The notes beneath the pieces are model-generated. The model searched no databases. It was not told where the DNA came from and saw only the letters and a program-made list of their open reading frames with translations. From Clavulina sp. PMI_390 (taxonomy: Eukaryota > Basidiomycota > Agaricomycetes > Cantharellales > Hydnaceae), in the NCBI GenBank assembly GCA_015039315.1, contig WIDE01000139.1:10661-73236 (forward strand): 62,576 nt of DNA, written 5' to 3'. The translations under genes were made by a program, and so were the position numbers. Shown here piece after piece: positions 12,487 to 23,963 of the stretch; position 1 is the first letter of the stretch, and each line of letters begins with the position of its first letter.

Positions 12487-13908
12487 TTACCCAACTAGCT
12501 CACGCCGCTCAGCCGAGATAGCGACAATTTCTTTTCGGCCGGCAGGGGTAGGAGGGGGATTGATCCAATAATCATCAAAGGATATAGCCATGTTCGGCCG
12601 CGCCTTCGTTATTGGACCAAACGTCATGTATATAGCTTCATATGTGAGTCCATTCCACTCGGTCTGTTCAGAGAAAGAAATTGTAATGAGACAGAGACGA
12701 GGGAGAAAAGATGATTGTGCGGGCGATTGCATCGTGGTGGGAGTGAGAGCTGAAGTTGTGGAAGATTCTGGTCCCAAATCAGCCACGTTCACTGACTCCG
12801 GGAGGAGGAGGGTGAGTGACTCAGAGAGGTCCATCCAACTCCATTGAGGAAGGCTTAGTTCCACAATGCTTTTAGCATTGTGAAGTATCGACTTCATGCA
12901 GGCCTCATGACGACGGGACCACGTCTCACATAGTATAGAGAGAAATTTTAATGCCGAAAGCCCCTTGATACATTCGTAAATGTCTGGTAATGGTTCACTC
13001 GTGATAGAAATGCGTAGCGATCGTAGGTTTGGTGCAGAGATGGCTCTCGCGGGGTAGTTTCCGAGAAATGACATGGACTGAAGGCAACCTAGCTCGTGGC
13101 CTGGTTGGGCGTGGTGTGGAGCTGGTTGCGAGCCAGTGATGTGGACGCGCGGGCCTCTGACATGCAACATCATGCGCTGGAGCTGAGGAGATGCATAGAC
13201 GAACCGCCAAGTATCTTCATCAACTGCGCCGATCACTTGGAACTGGGCATGAAAAACCCGCAACCGGGAGGGTGTGATGTTGGTAAGAAGCATGTAGATT
13301 GGAGTGTGGAGAAAGAATGAGTGAGGGCGGAGAGCATTTGGCTCCTGGAAAACTAGTAAACCACCTCTGCCTTGAAATGCAGACCTGACAGAAGCAAGGG
13401 CTCTGACAGACACGAGGAGCGATTCCACCGACGGGAATAATCCTACGATGGGAAAGATCGCGGAAACTGATGGGGCGCGATTGAAGTAGAATTGGACATC
13501 AAGAGTGCGTATACGCTCGCGATGAAGAAGTACAATGGAGCTAAATAGCTTCCACTGAGTGAATTGACCGTTGTCGTTTCCACCTTCCGCACGATGGTGA
13601 AAGCGAACGTCGATGGAGGTCGACCGGGATCGTTCAAGATACGCAATAGCTCGCTGCTGGACAAGTCTCTCGGAAAGGGGCTCACAATCCTCATCCGAGG
13701 TCGCCCAATCGATGAAACGCCAGAGCTCGCATGCTGAAAGGACGACAGAGCGCCATAGTGCAGAAACAGCTACGATAGTTGACAACGTGCGATGTACAGC
13801 AGGGTGACGCCAAGGATACGAACAAACAAGTGACTTGAAGACCACGATCAAGAGCTCATCTGGGAGCTTGTTCATGATCGTCTTGTGATGTGGGTTGATG
13901 CTAGGCAT
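12487..13908 (-). CDS. F-box protein with leucine-rich-like C-terminus, copy F1
   Basis: Single-exon gene of 473 residues. An F-box lies near residues 13-60: NKLPDELLIVVFKSLV, then LSTIVAVSALWRSVVLSACE. The rest (RFIDWATSDEDC, QQRAIAYLERSRSTSIDVRF, later leucine-rich blocks such as NLRSLRISI) resembles the degenerate leucine-rich repeat fold common in fungal F-box proteins. The start at MPSIN is supported by the paralog F3, which begins MPNIN. An F-box normally binds Skp1 in an SCF ubiquitin ligase while the C-terminal part selects substrate; the substrate is unknown. It lies 296 bp downstream of MFS copy 1 on the same strand and is one unit of an MFS/F-box array. Confidence 0.85.
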   Translation of the reverse strand: MPSINPHHKTIMNKLPDELLIVVFKSLVCSYPWRHPAVHRTLSTIVAVSALWRSVVLSACELWRFIDWATSDEDCEPLSERLVQQRAIAYLERSRSTSIDVRFHHRAEGGNDNGQFTQWKLFSSIVLLHRERIRTLDVQFYFNRAPSVSAIFPIVGLFPSVESLLVSVRALASVRSAFQGRGGLLVFQEPNALRPHSFFLHTPIYMLLTNITPSRLRVFHAQFQVIGAVDEDTWRFVYASPQLQRMMLHVRGPRVHITGSQPAPHHAQPGHELGCLQSMSFLGNYPARAISAPNLRSLRISITSEPLPDIYECIKGLSALKFLSILCETWSRRHEACMKSILHNAKSIVELSLPQWSWMDLSESLTLLLPESVNVADLGPESSTTSALTPTTMQSPAQSSFLPRLCLITISFSEQTEWNGLTYEAIYMTFGPITKARPNMAISFDDYWINPPPTPAGRKEIVAISAERRELVG

Positions 13909-14204
13909 AGTGTTGATTGAGTCACAAAAGGTCCACTAAATTTAACTGCGTCTTTGGTTGGGGTATGAGGAGGGTAATAGAATCCTCAGGAAATGACGAT
14001 GCCCTCTGATGTACGATGTTGCTCCAAGGGCTTGAAGAAGTTGCTTTATCCACGTGATCACAATGAGCATCACCCAAGCCTGCACGATCAGGCGCATTGC
14101 CTGTGTTCATGGGCACAGACGATCCAAACGTACTATTATTCTTCGTTATGTTGCCTAAGAAGTAACACAGTATCCTATGATACTACATTGTATAACATTT
14201 GCGA

Positions 14205-16374
14205 TTATTCCGCCGGGAGGACTTCGTCGTCTGGCAGTAATTCAATGAACCTAAGAGCAACTAATGTAAAACCCATCATAACAGCATAAATGCCATACCC
14301 CCCTAACCATTGCTTCTCATTTGAGAGTGAAAATAAGGCGGTTGACCCGGCAGGTCCAATGGCGCGCGTGAAGCTGATAATGGTTTGTGCGAGACCATTG
14401 ATGGAGCCGAGATGTGATGGTGTAGGAGCGGACGATGTGACAAAAATAAACGAGCAACCTATAGGTAGCAAGAGATTTGTAGCTTATGAAGTCAAAGAGC
14501 CCAACCAGATGACGACTGAAGCCCAGAGCAGTAAATGTAGCTTACCATAACCCATGTCGATCAATGGATTTAGGCATACCAAGACAATGACTCCCACCCA
14601 AACCCAGATTCCATCGGCAACTCCTGCATTCGTGTGGCCTTCATCAATGTTGGCAGTCGTCTTGCGGGCGGCAGCAGCTGAATTCATCACGACAAATATC
14701 GGGAAAACTAGTAAGAAGGACATCACCGATAACCTCAAAACTCGTTTGGCCCCAAATTTATCGTGGACCAGCGGGAACAGAAAGATCTGAACACATCCAG
14801 ACACGATTCCAAAAGCCGAAAAGATGATGCCGATGCGCGAAGGTGGGAATCCTAGTCCGCCGGAAGATATCGGCACCTAGCAATAGAATAGGAGGCGTGG
14901 GTTAGGGAGGTCAGAAAAATGAACAATAGAGACGTACAGCAAAGAAAACGGTCATTATCGAGAAGTATGCGATGTCAAGTAAAGCAAGTGAGCCATAGTT
15001 GAGGATGGAAATGATGATTGGGCGCGTCAGAAGCTCCCGCATGGATGGTTCTTTAATCTTCCGCGAGCCATTCAGAAGGGGAGTGCTTGCATCATCTTCA
15101 TCAATTGATGAAGTGTGCGGGAGAGCCTCATGATCTTCGTCTCGCTCAATAGTTCGAGATGGTGGGAGAGTCTAGAAATTGAATATATACGCGCCCAGTA
15201 ATCAATTCTGGCTCAGCATCGAAGATGGTTGACTGACCTCTTTCAGGAACACCCATCCGATTAAGAACGCAATGAAGCAAAATGACGCAGCCACAAGACA
15301 GGGGAGGAGATACGGATAGGTTGTCCAAAGGAGGACTCTATGAGACCCAAATACCCCAGGAAACTTCTCGGCAGGATGCTCGAGTGCCCCTCCTACCAGA
15401 GGCGCTAAAAGGTGTGTGTTGAGTAAAAATAGAAACTGATAACCAATGCCCAAGCTATTGTAAGATTTTGCTCACCGATCGTAGCACCGAGGATCCAAAT
15501 TGTCGGGAAGAAGCTAACTGCTCTTGCACGATTGCTCTCATCCGATAATTCGCCTATCATTGTCTTCTCAACTCCCGAGTTCCCGTCCAAAAACCCTGCC
15601 AGAGAACGAGCGAAGACTACCCAAGCGAATGATGCCCATGGCGAGGATTCTTTTGTATTAGATGATTTGACGGTGGTTGTGAACCCGAACGCAAGCAGAG
15701 AGAGCGATAGACCAAGCGTGCCAAGAAGGATCACTGGTCGTCTGCCAAGTGAGTCTGAGAGGCGCCCCCAGTGAAATACCGTCAAGCCTTGAGCGACGTA
15801 GAACAGGGACTCCTATTTGTCAACGTTGATCAACGGACGACAGGGTCATAAGAGGGAGGTTTAGTGAGTTCTCTTTCAGGTTGAAGTGGCAGGAGGCTTA
15901 CGATGAGACCAACATAGTAACCCACAGCATTTTTGTCATTATTTGTTGTAATACCTAACTCGCCGACAAGCTATGAAGATCAGGAACGGAAGAAATAAGT
16001 CACAATCCGGCATCTTTCTGATGAAAGGATCAAAGGAGTGAGACCTTTGCGATAAATGGGTAGATCACGAACCCAGCGATGGGTTCAGTCAAGAGGAGAA
16101 ATAATAGAATAGCAATCTGCATGAGAGGAAGAGGTGTCGGTGTCGAGGAAGGAATGGGCGTAGAGGATGTAGATTGGTCTTCAATAGAACTCGTTGGTGC
16201 AGCTAGGCCATAGTTGTTCAAATCGTTGCGATTCGTGTCTATACTCTCATTGAGGGTAGAAAGGTCCAAAAAAAGGTCTGAATTCGATGTGGAGTGATCA
16301 TGGTGGTGTGAATTCAGACTTATTGATGGACCAGGTTGAAAAGGAGATGCAGGAACATGCTCAGCAGACATTCG
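14205..16374 (-). CDS. MFS transporter, copy 1 (DHA1-like, ZIFL/TetA type)
   Basis: Seven exons on the minus strand: 16374-16045, 15970-15902, 15812-15476, 15404-15238, 15171-14938, 14876-14546 and 14458-14205. They join in frame to 573 residues with 12 likely membrane segments. The first segment is IAILLFLLLTEPIAGFVIYP. The loop after segment 2 has the MFS motif A, GRLSDSLGRRPVILLG. Segments 4-6 carry RSLAGFLDGNSGVEKTM and LVGGALEHPAEKFPG. The C-terminal half has PTPSHLGSINGLAQTI and IGPAGSTALFS, typical of zinc-induced-facilitator-like and TetA-like carriers. It likely exports small molecules at the plasma or vacuolar membrane; the substrate is unknown. All exon lengths from exon 3 onward match copy 2 or differ by multiples of three. 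An upstream in-frame ATG at 16509 would add 45 residues; the internal start MSAEHVPAS better matches the paralogs in length. Confidence 0.85.
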
Positions 16375-16611
16375 AGTAGAAAGGGAGAGAGCTGGTGGTT
16401 CGGGACGGAGGCAGCGAGTGATGGGAGACCTCTGGTGGACGCTGTAAGAGAGAATCCGATTGCTAGTGAAAGGCTTTATACGATATGAGGCTGCACGCAA
16501 CGAGGGCATTCATTGTGTGAGTCGAACAACTGAAGGGTTCGGTGCCGAGGCGGCTTATGTCAGTTGACGAAGGAAAGTGATTCTTGACGCAGAATGAGAA
16601 TGAATTGATTA

Positions 16612-18805
16612 TCATGAATCGAGGCTCGCTTCTTCGTCTGGGAGTAAATTTGTACACGCTAAAGCGGTTAGAGTCATGCACGTCATTACAGCATATATCC
16701 CGTACCCTCCCAGGAAATTGTTCTTCGTAGAGAACGAGAATAGGGAAGACGAGCCCGCAGGTCCAAATGCGCGCACAATACTGATCACCGTCTGAGCGAG
16801 ACCATTGACGGAGCCCAGATGCGATGGTGTGGGAGAAGACGATGTCACAAACATAAAGGAGCAACCTAGATCAGACACATCGAGCGGATTGCCGCCACCG
16901 ATGAGCATCGTCGTTCAAACGGTCAAAACACTGGTATGGGGCTCACTTACCATAGCCCATATCGATCAACGAGTTGATGCATACCAAACACATAATCCCT
17001 ATCCATACGAGGATCCCCTTTGCCTCTCCTCCACCTGTGCTATCTTTGGTGATGGTTGACGTTGACTGATTGAGCTGTGCAGCCAGATGCATCGTGACAA
17101 ACATGGGAAACACGACTAGAAAGGAGGCCACCGAAAGCTGCAAAACTCGCTTGGCTCCAAATTTTTTATGAATCGCAGGGAAGAGAAAGAGCTGGACAAA
17201 GCCTGAAACAAGTCCGAGGGTCGAGAAAATAACACCAATGAGCGGGGGTGAGAACCCCAGTCCCCCGGAGGATATTGGCACCTAGGCAGATATCAGGGTT
17301 GAAATAAAAGATGGAGAGGTGGAAAAAAAATCGAGCTCACAGCAAAGAACACAGTCATGATTGAGAAGTAGGAGATTTCGAGTATCGCAAGGCAGCCATA
17401 ATTCAGTATTGAAATGAGAACTGGGCGGATCAACACCTCACGCAGTGACTGCTTATTTTTTGTGGGTTTGCGGCCTAGAAGTGGTGTCGTTGGATCATTG
17501 CGCTCAATGAACGAGTCTTGTGGGATAGGTTCATAGTCGCTTCGGGTCATCTTTGAAGGCGGTGAGTATATAAATGCCCGCGTCTGAGAGGACCATTATA
17601 AGGAATCAGCGCTCAGTTCTGGACAAACGATTCAGACTATTCAACAAACCTCTTTCAGAAAAACATATCCCACGACGGCCATGATGAAGCAGAATATGGA
17701 TGCAGCAAGGCACGGGAGGAGGTACGGGTAAGTCACCCATATGCGAGTTCGTTTGGGCCCGAAGACAGCAGGGAATCGCTCAGCGGGATGCTCAAGTGCT
17801 CCTCCCATCAGTGGTGCTAAGAACAGTTAGTGGGTTTAGATATAAATCTGTCCCCTGCTTAGGACTCTTGTATTACTACTCACCAATCGTGCTACCAATA
17901 ACCCATGTGGAAGACAATAAGCCGAACGCCCTTGCGCGATTGCTCTCGTCTGTTAGCTCTGCCATCATCGTCTTCAAAACCCCCACATTCCCGTCCAAGA
18001 ATCCTGCCAGAGAGCGTGAAAAGACAACCCATCCGAACGACGCCCACGGTGAGAAGTTCTCTGATGTAGATGATGTGGTGGTGGTTGTGAATCCGAAAGC
18101 AAGAAGCGAGAAAGCTAGACCAAAGATCCCGAGTAGAATGACTGGCCGCCTGCCCAGCGAATCTGAGAAACGACCCCACTGAAGGACAGTCAAGCCTTGA
18201 GCGACATAGAACAACGATTCCTGTCCGACAAAGATAAATGGCGCGAAATTGCAGCAGAAACACAGAGAGAGAACAAGATTAGATATGCATCTAAGCTCGA
18301 TCCATAATCGCACCAGGTGTGCATTAAGCGGGTCCAACTTACAATGAAACCGACATAATAACCCACGGTACTTTTGTTGCCATTTGTAATACCTAGCTCG
18401 ACGACAAGCTGTATCGACCAGTTCCATGATGATGATTGTCATCGGTGAAGCAAGAAGACAGACCTTGGTCACGAACGGATAGATAACAAACCCGCTAACG
18501 GGCTCCGTTAAAAGGAGAAACTGAAGGATGGCTATTTGTGCCCGAGGTAGGGGGGTTGGTGGTATGGAAGAGCGAGGGAGAGTTTCCTGATTCGTATCCT
18601 CTATCGGGGATGTCGATGATGCGCCGTAATGTTCACATGAGTCTGAGTCTGGGCCAAAAGGATCCGAAGCAGTGCCTTTGTTGGTGTTCGAGGTTCCAAG
18701 ATGTGAGGTCCGACTTGACTGATACTGATTGTAGGCTGAATATTGAGGCGTCATTGGTGGTGTTGACTGATGAGAAGATACTGGAGGATCATCAAACGAC
18801 ATCAC
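16612..18805 (-). CDS. MFS transporter, copy 2
   Basis: Seven exons: 18805-18464, 18408-18343, 18220-17884, 17816-17650, 17583-17341, 17281-16951 and 16865-16612, giving 579 residues. Exons 3, 4, 6 and 7 have exactly the same lengths as in copy 1 (337, 167, 331 and 254 nt), and all splice phases agree, so the duplication was of a gene with introns. Motifs match: LLLTEPVSGFVIYPFVTK, GRFSDSLGRRPVILLG, RSLAGFLDGNVGVLKTMMAE and PTPSHLGSVNGLAQTV. The N-terminal cytosolic tail is polar and unlike copies 1 and 3, as is usual for recently duplicated carriers. It lies about 240 bp upstream of copy 1 in the same direction. The transported substrate is unknown. Confidence 0.85.
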
Positions 18806-19340
18806 TGGGACAATAAGGAAGCCCTTTCGCGTCGTTTGAGACCCAAATCGCCCGACGTATAGCTAGGCGGTTGTATAGCGAGTGGAGCAGGAGGGAGATG
18901 ACTCACAAGCAATAAGCTTTATAGTGAGATGAGATTGACAGGACGGCATACAGCCAAGGCCGTCCTTTATGTTGTGAGCGCTTGAGAAGAGTCGGGTTAC
19001 GGGTAACCTAGCCCGCATACGCATAGAATATTTCTGGTAGATCCACAAAGATGGTAGAATGTTAGCGGGGCTTACAACCCCAGTGAGATGTGTAGGATCT
19101 CGTAATTCTGATTAGGGTGGTGTGTATTCAGACGTCCCCGCTCCACAGATAATCGGCGCCCTTCTACTCCACGGCGATCAAAAATCTCATGCAGCGGTTA
19201 TCCTTGGCCGCTCGGCCACCGTCAAGCTTGATTTGAAGGAGAAGGCCACTGGTGTATGGATAATTCGTGAAGAATCATGTATGTGAGCACTAAGGCTTGA
19301 GAGAAAAGACGCAAAACGTGTCCTTACCATTCAGCACTGT
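18806..19340. other. Intergenic region between MFS copy 2 and the F-box pseudogene
   Basis: About 530 bases without a recognisable gene. It must contain the promoter of MFS copy 2. Confidence 0.5.
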
Positions 19341-20030
19341 TCATGGTATATCCGAATTGACTTCGCCCAGCTTTGCTAACCGACGGCCATCCGCCACAAT
19401 TGCCTCAAGATGCTCCTGCCCGCTCGTGGTGCCTGGCTTATTGAACCAGGAGCCATCAAAAAATATGGTGACGCTAGGTCGTGCCTTCGTCACTGAGCTG
19501 AATACTTGACGTGCCAGATCTGGAGTAACTCCTTCATCAGAGGAGATAGTAATAAGGCGGAGATAAGGGAGAAGAGGGACGCGGCGCCGAGCCGATTTTA
19601 CGACAGGAAGAAGAGAAAAATGGAGGTTCTGGAACGGATCGATTAAGGAGCTTGGGTCGAAAGGTTTGGGCTTTTCCAGGAGAGACAATACCTCACGGAC
19701 ATGGGTCCACTCCCATTGCGGATATTTCAGCTGAACAATGTTAATTGCACCACAAATCAGTTGCTCGATACCTGCAATGTATTCAGGCGACCGAAAAGCG
19801 CGTATGCAGTGGAGGAACCTCATATTTGGAAGATTTTGGTAAACTGATATGGATCCGGGAGTTCGCAGTCCATCGTGATGGATAATCTCCGCAGATTCGG
19901 CGCATTAAATGTATAAGAGGGTATTCTCCAAGAAAACCATGGACTTGATTCAGGGGAATTCAACGTTAGAAAGTGTAGTCTGGATTCGGTGTGAGATGAC
20001 GAGTAAAATCGCAACGCAGGTCTTATTATA
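19341..20030 (-). pseudogene. Truncated, frame-shifted F-box gene remnant (F2)
   Basis: The minus strand here encodes only the C-terminal half of the neighbouring F-box gene F3, in broken frames. The 19823-19341 frame matches F3 from LKFLHVLYDD to the end (for example SVTKARPSVTIFFDGSWFN against F3 EVLEARPKIAMLLDDIWFN). Upstream homology continues to about 20030 but needs a frame change near 19835: the AAA-AGT-CTT expected for KSL appears one base short. A second one-base loss lies near 19930, where the FLGEYPL block is split between frames, and there is an in-frame TGA before it. The F-box itself and the N-terminal half are missing. The homology stops within tens of bases of the F3 stop codon, as if a partial tandem copy had been left behind. 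I read it as a decayed duplicate, not a functional gene. Confidence 0.8.
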
Positions 20031-20038
20031 TACGGCAG

Positions 20039-21487
20039 CTAATCGTAGATCTCACAGCTTTCCCTCTCCATCTTCTCCAGTTCACGGCTCTCAGCATTGA
20101 TTTCCTCAAGATACTCCTTTCCGCTTGTTGTGACGGGAGGATTAAACCAAATATCGTCTAGCAGCATCGCAATTTTGGGTCGCGCTTCCAACACCTCGCC
20201 AAATGCTTCATTTAACTTGTCGAACGTAAATGGCTTCTCCTCCAAAAACACCGTAATGAGTTGGAGGTGGGGGAGGGGGGGAAGGCACCGATACCACTGC
20301 AAAGGGGAGAATGCAGAAAGGTAGATATTCATAGAGAGCTCCGAACTCTCAACGGGATCAACGATGGGGCGGCGGACGATGGGCTTTGGCTTCCCCAGGA
20401 GACCCAGTAGCTCAGCTACATATTTCCACTTCCAATGTGGAAGTGTTAGCTGAACTAGACTACTAGCACCGTGGAGTAGTTGTTCAATACATGTAATGTG
20501 GTCTTCCGACCAGTCATCGTATAATACATGTAGAAATTTGAGCTTCGGGAGACTTTTGGCGAATTGATAAGCATCCGGCCGTATGTCGCTATTAATAACG
20601 ATGCGCAATATCCGCAGATTCGGAACGGATAAAGATTGTAGAGGATATTCTCCCAGGAATGTCAGGGATTCGATGTTAGGCATTTCAACTGTGGCCAATG
20701 TGCGTTCGATTTGACGCAAGTACGTTATAATATTTGGGGGTCCTCTGATCGAGAGGTGACGAAGCAGAGGTGAATTGGTGACAAGTGACCAAGTGTTGGT
20801 GGTGGGCCCTAATACGATACAATCGGCGTGAAAAGCACGCAGTTGAGAGGCATCTATATTCGGGAGGAAGGTATGAAATAGCGTGCGGAGGAAAAATGAT
20901 TTTGGTTGGATCTGGCTTGATCCATCAACCAAGAGCAGATCCGTCTCATTGTCGAAGTCAGAAAGAACCTCAGAAGGCGCTTGTATGGTTACCCGCAACG
21001 ATTGTGCTCGGAGAAAGGAGCCTTTCAGAGGAAGAATTACAGGTACAGCGGACGCGGTGCTGAAGTAAATTTGGATATCGTATGTGCGAACGCGATCTTG
21101 ATGGGGAAGTATGATGTCATTGAACAGATTCCACTGAGCGATTTGTCCCTCATCACTTCCGCTCTCTGTTAAATGATGGAAACGCACATCCAAGGGGTAT
21201 GACTGGGATCGTTCAAGGTACGCAATGGCCCGCTGCTGAACATGCGCCAAGGAAGATTGCGGGCAGTTTTCGTCCGATGTCAACCAATCAATGTTCTGCC
21301 AGAGATCGCAGGTTGAGAGCGCAACAGAGCGCCAAAGGACAGAAACCGCGGTGATGGTCGATAAGGTTAGGTGAATGGCGGCATCGCGGATTCCATGGGA
21401 GAAAACAAGAGATCTGAAAATTTCAGCGATGAGCTCGTATGGGAGTCCCGTAATAGATCGACACGTCAGGGAGTTGATGTTGGGCAT
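20039..21487 (-). CDS. F-box protein with leucine-rich-like C-terminus, copy F3
   Basis: Single-exon gene of 482 residues, paralog of F1. An F-box lies near residues 12-58 (GLPYELIAEIFRSLVFS, then LSTITAVSVLWRSVALSTCD). The shared blocks continue with IDWLTSDENC, QQRAIAYLERSQSYPLDVRF, and NLRILRIVINSDIRPDAYQF followed by LPKLKFLHVLYDDWSEDH. It is predicted to bind Skp1 and present an unknown substrate to an SCF ubiquitin ligase. It lies about 300 bp downstream of MFS copy 3 on the same strand, repeating the MFS-then-F-box order seen with MFS copy 1 and F1. A truncated copy of its own 3' half (F2) follows directly after the stop. Confidence 0.85.
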   Translation of the reverse strand: MPNINSLTCRSITGLPYELIAEIFRSLVFSHGIRDAAIHLTLSTITAVSVLWRSVALSTCDLWQNIDWLTSDENCPQSSLAHVQQRAIAYLERSQSYPLDVRFHHLTESGSDEGQIAQWNLFNDIILPHQDRVRTYDIQIYFSTASAVPVILPLKGSFLRAQSLRVTIQAPSEVLSDFDNETDLLLVDGSSQIQPKSFFLRTLFHTFLPNIDASQLRAFHADCIVLGPTTNTWSLVTNSPLLRHLSIRGPPNIITYLRQIERTLATVEMPNIESLTFLGEYPLQSLSVPNLRILRIVINSDIRPDAYQFAKSLPKLKFLHVLYDDWSEDHITCIEQLLHGASSLVQLTLPHWKWKYVAELLGLLGKPKPIVRRPIVDPVESSELSMNIYLSAFSPLQWYRCLPPLPHLQLITVFLEEKPFTFDKLNEAFGEVLEARPKIAMLLDDIWFNPPVTTSGKEYLEEINAESRELEKMERESCEIYD

Positions 21488-21792
21488 GTTGACTTGAAAG
21501 GCGGGGATATTGCAGTGATTCGTGTATTTTAAGACGCTGAAGTGGATGAAAGTTCATAAATCAAATGATATATTGATCAGTAGTAGGTAAATGGTCTTAC
21601 GGGAAATGTCCAGAATAGTCCACTGGCTATGACTGTTGTTTGGCTTGGCCCGAGCCAAATACCATTAGCGCTTGCATAAGCTACCAAAAGAACATAAATC
21701 CAATGAGTAACCCCTGGAAGGACGCTAAATAAGATACAGTATTTCCGCTTAAATCTTGGGCCATGGATCCCGCAGTTGCAACTCCATGACTG
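21488..21792. other. Intergenic region between MFS copy 3 and F3
   Basis: About 300 bases of non-coding sequence; no element recognised beyond the expected 3' end of MFS copy 3 and promoter of F3. Confidence 0.5.
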
Positions 21793-23963
21793 TCACAGTT
21801 TTTCTTCAGTCAGCGCTTGCTTTTCGTCGTCTGGCAGCAGCCCGGTACAGCCCAAAGCGGCAACTGTAAGTCCCATCATTATAGCGTAGATCCCATACCC
21901 GCCCATCCACTTGTTTTTTGTCGAAAGAGAGAACAGCGCTGTCGACCCAGCAGGCCCGAACGCCCGTACCATGCTGACGAGCGTCTGTGCCAGGCCATTA
22001 ATGGAACCCAAATGTGAGGGGCTCGGGGAGGAGGAAGTCACAAACATGAAAGAGCAACCTAGGAGTAAGTAGCGCGAGACCATTGCTCGTTTATAAGTTA
22101 ACTCATTCCAGTCAACTAATACGCATCATGCTACTCACTGTATCCCATATCGACAAGAGGGTTCAGGCAAACGAGCCCAAATACACCCATCCATACTAAC
22201 AACCCCTTCGCCTTCCCAACTCCTTCATTCTCCGTCGGATCCCCTATCCCCATGTTGGCCCTCGCGGCTAAATGCATCCCAATGAACGTTGGGAACACCA
22301 GCATGAATGATCCGATTGAAATTCTTAGCAACCGTTTGGAGCCAAAGAGCTTATGAGCGATGGGGAACACGAGAAGCTGCACTCCACCAGAGGCGATTCC
22401 TAGCGTAGCGAAGATGATGCCGATTAGGGATGGTGGTAATCCTAACCCTCCAGATGAGATTGGAACCTAATCGCAAGCCGAGAGATTTCAAGTATAAGGA
22501 AGAAGACGAACTTCACGCCCGAATGATGTGTCGCACTTACCGCAAAGAATACCGTCATGATAGAGAAGTATGCAATATCGAGCATTGCGAGTGTACCGTA
22601 GTTAAGCACCGCAATGACGACAGGACGAGTAAGGACTTCACGCATTGTCGGGGCGCGTTTCGGCTGAGGCAGGTTATCAGCGGGAGAAATCGGGCTGCTC
22701 TGCTCGATGGGAGAATCTTGAGGAAGGGCTTCATAGTCTCCATGATCTGTCGAGGGAGCTGGATGGGAGGGCGAAAGCGTCTACAGGGAGTTGTATCAGA
22801 AGGTCTTCTCTGACTACATAAGATTAGTATTCGATGGAAATAAAATCACCTCTCGTAAAAAAGCCCAACCAACCAGAAACATAAGGGAGCAGAATATTGA
22901 AGCAAGAAGGCATGGGAGCAGATAAGGATATGTGGTCCACAAGCGAGCTTTCTCTGGACCAAAAATGGCCGGAAAACGCTCCGCAGGGTGCTCTAATGCT
23001 CCGCCAACCAGAGGTCCTAGGCATGCGTGTTATATGTTCAGTAATCCATCCTTTGGGAAACGGCACCATGAATAGCGCACCCATTGTAGCGCCCACGATC
23101 CACGTGGTTGGAAACAAGCTGAAGGCTCTTGCGCGGTTACTCTCATCTGTTAATTCCCCCAGCATGGTTTTCACTACACCAACATTCCCATCCAGAAACC
23201 CCGCCAGGGAGCGCGAAAACACAACCCATGCAAAGGAACCCCACGGAGAGAAGCTTTTCGACATGGAAGAGGAGGTTGTGGTGAAGCCGAAGGCTAGGAG
23301 CGAAAGCGCCAAGCCTAAAGTACCAAGTAGGATGACAGGGCGCCGACCGATCGAGTCCGAGAGCCGTCCCCACTGGAGGACGGTGAGGCCCTGAGCGATG
23401 TAAAAGAGGGACTCCTGCACGTTCACGACGGCGAATTAGGGTAGGTACGAATTGAAGCGGAGAATTAAGAACGAAATATCTAAACCCACAATAAACCCGA
23501 CGTAGTATCCCACAGCGCTTTCGTTCCCATCTGTTATCCCCAGTTCACCAACCAGCTACCAAGAAGAAGCAAGATTAGCATTATGACCTTGAAGGATCGC
23601 GAAACTGAAGAGAATGCTTGCCTTGGTGACGAATGGATAAATGACAAACCCGCTGATGGGCTCCGTTAATAGAAGGAAAAGCAGGATCGCCATTTGTGTG
23701 CGGGGTAGGGGAGTCGGCTCTGAAGACTTTGTAGGACTCGGATTATCATCTTCGTCTAGATCGTTAATCGACGATGTGGATGGGCTTCTCAGTGGTCCAT
23801 CCGAAGCAAAATTGGGTTCTTGCGAGATGGCTAGTTCATCCAGGTCTCTCGGAACAAACTCTGACTCATGTTGATCCAAAACGTTGGGGTTCTGCTGGGC
23901 AGCTAGTGGCCGAATAGGTTCAACAGGTGATAAAGGGAGGTATTCGCGGGACATGGTCTTCAA
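21793..23963 (-). CDS. MFS transporter, copy 3, with a GC-AG first intron
   Basis: Seven exons: 23963-23622, 23555-23490, 23414-23081, 23016-22850, 22780-22541, 22466-22139 and 22058-21793, giving 580 residues. Exons 1, 2 and 4 are identical in length to copy 2 (342, 66 and 167 nt), and every phase is conserved. The first donor site reads AAG|GCAAGC, a GC-AG intron, where copies 1 and 2 have GTCTCA and GTCTGT. Motifs: LLLTEPISGFVIYPFVTK, GRLSDSIGRRPVILLG, RSLAGFLDGNVGVVKTML, LVGGALEHPAERFP and PSPSHLGSINGLAQTL. It is a predicted DHA1-type carrier of unknown substrate. The tail after segment 12 is slightly longer than in the other copies. A start at the second methionine (23954) is possible. 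Confidence 0.85.
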
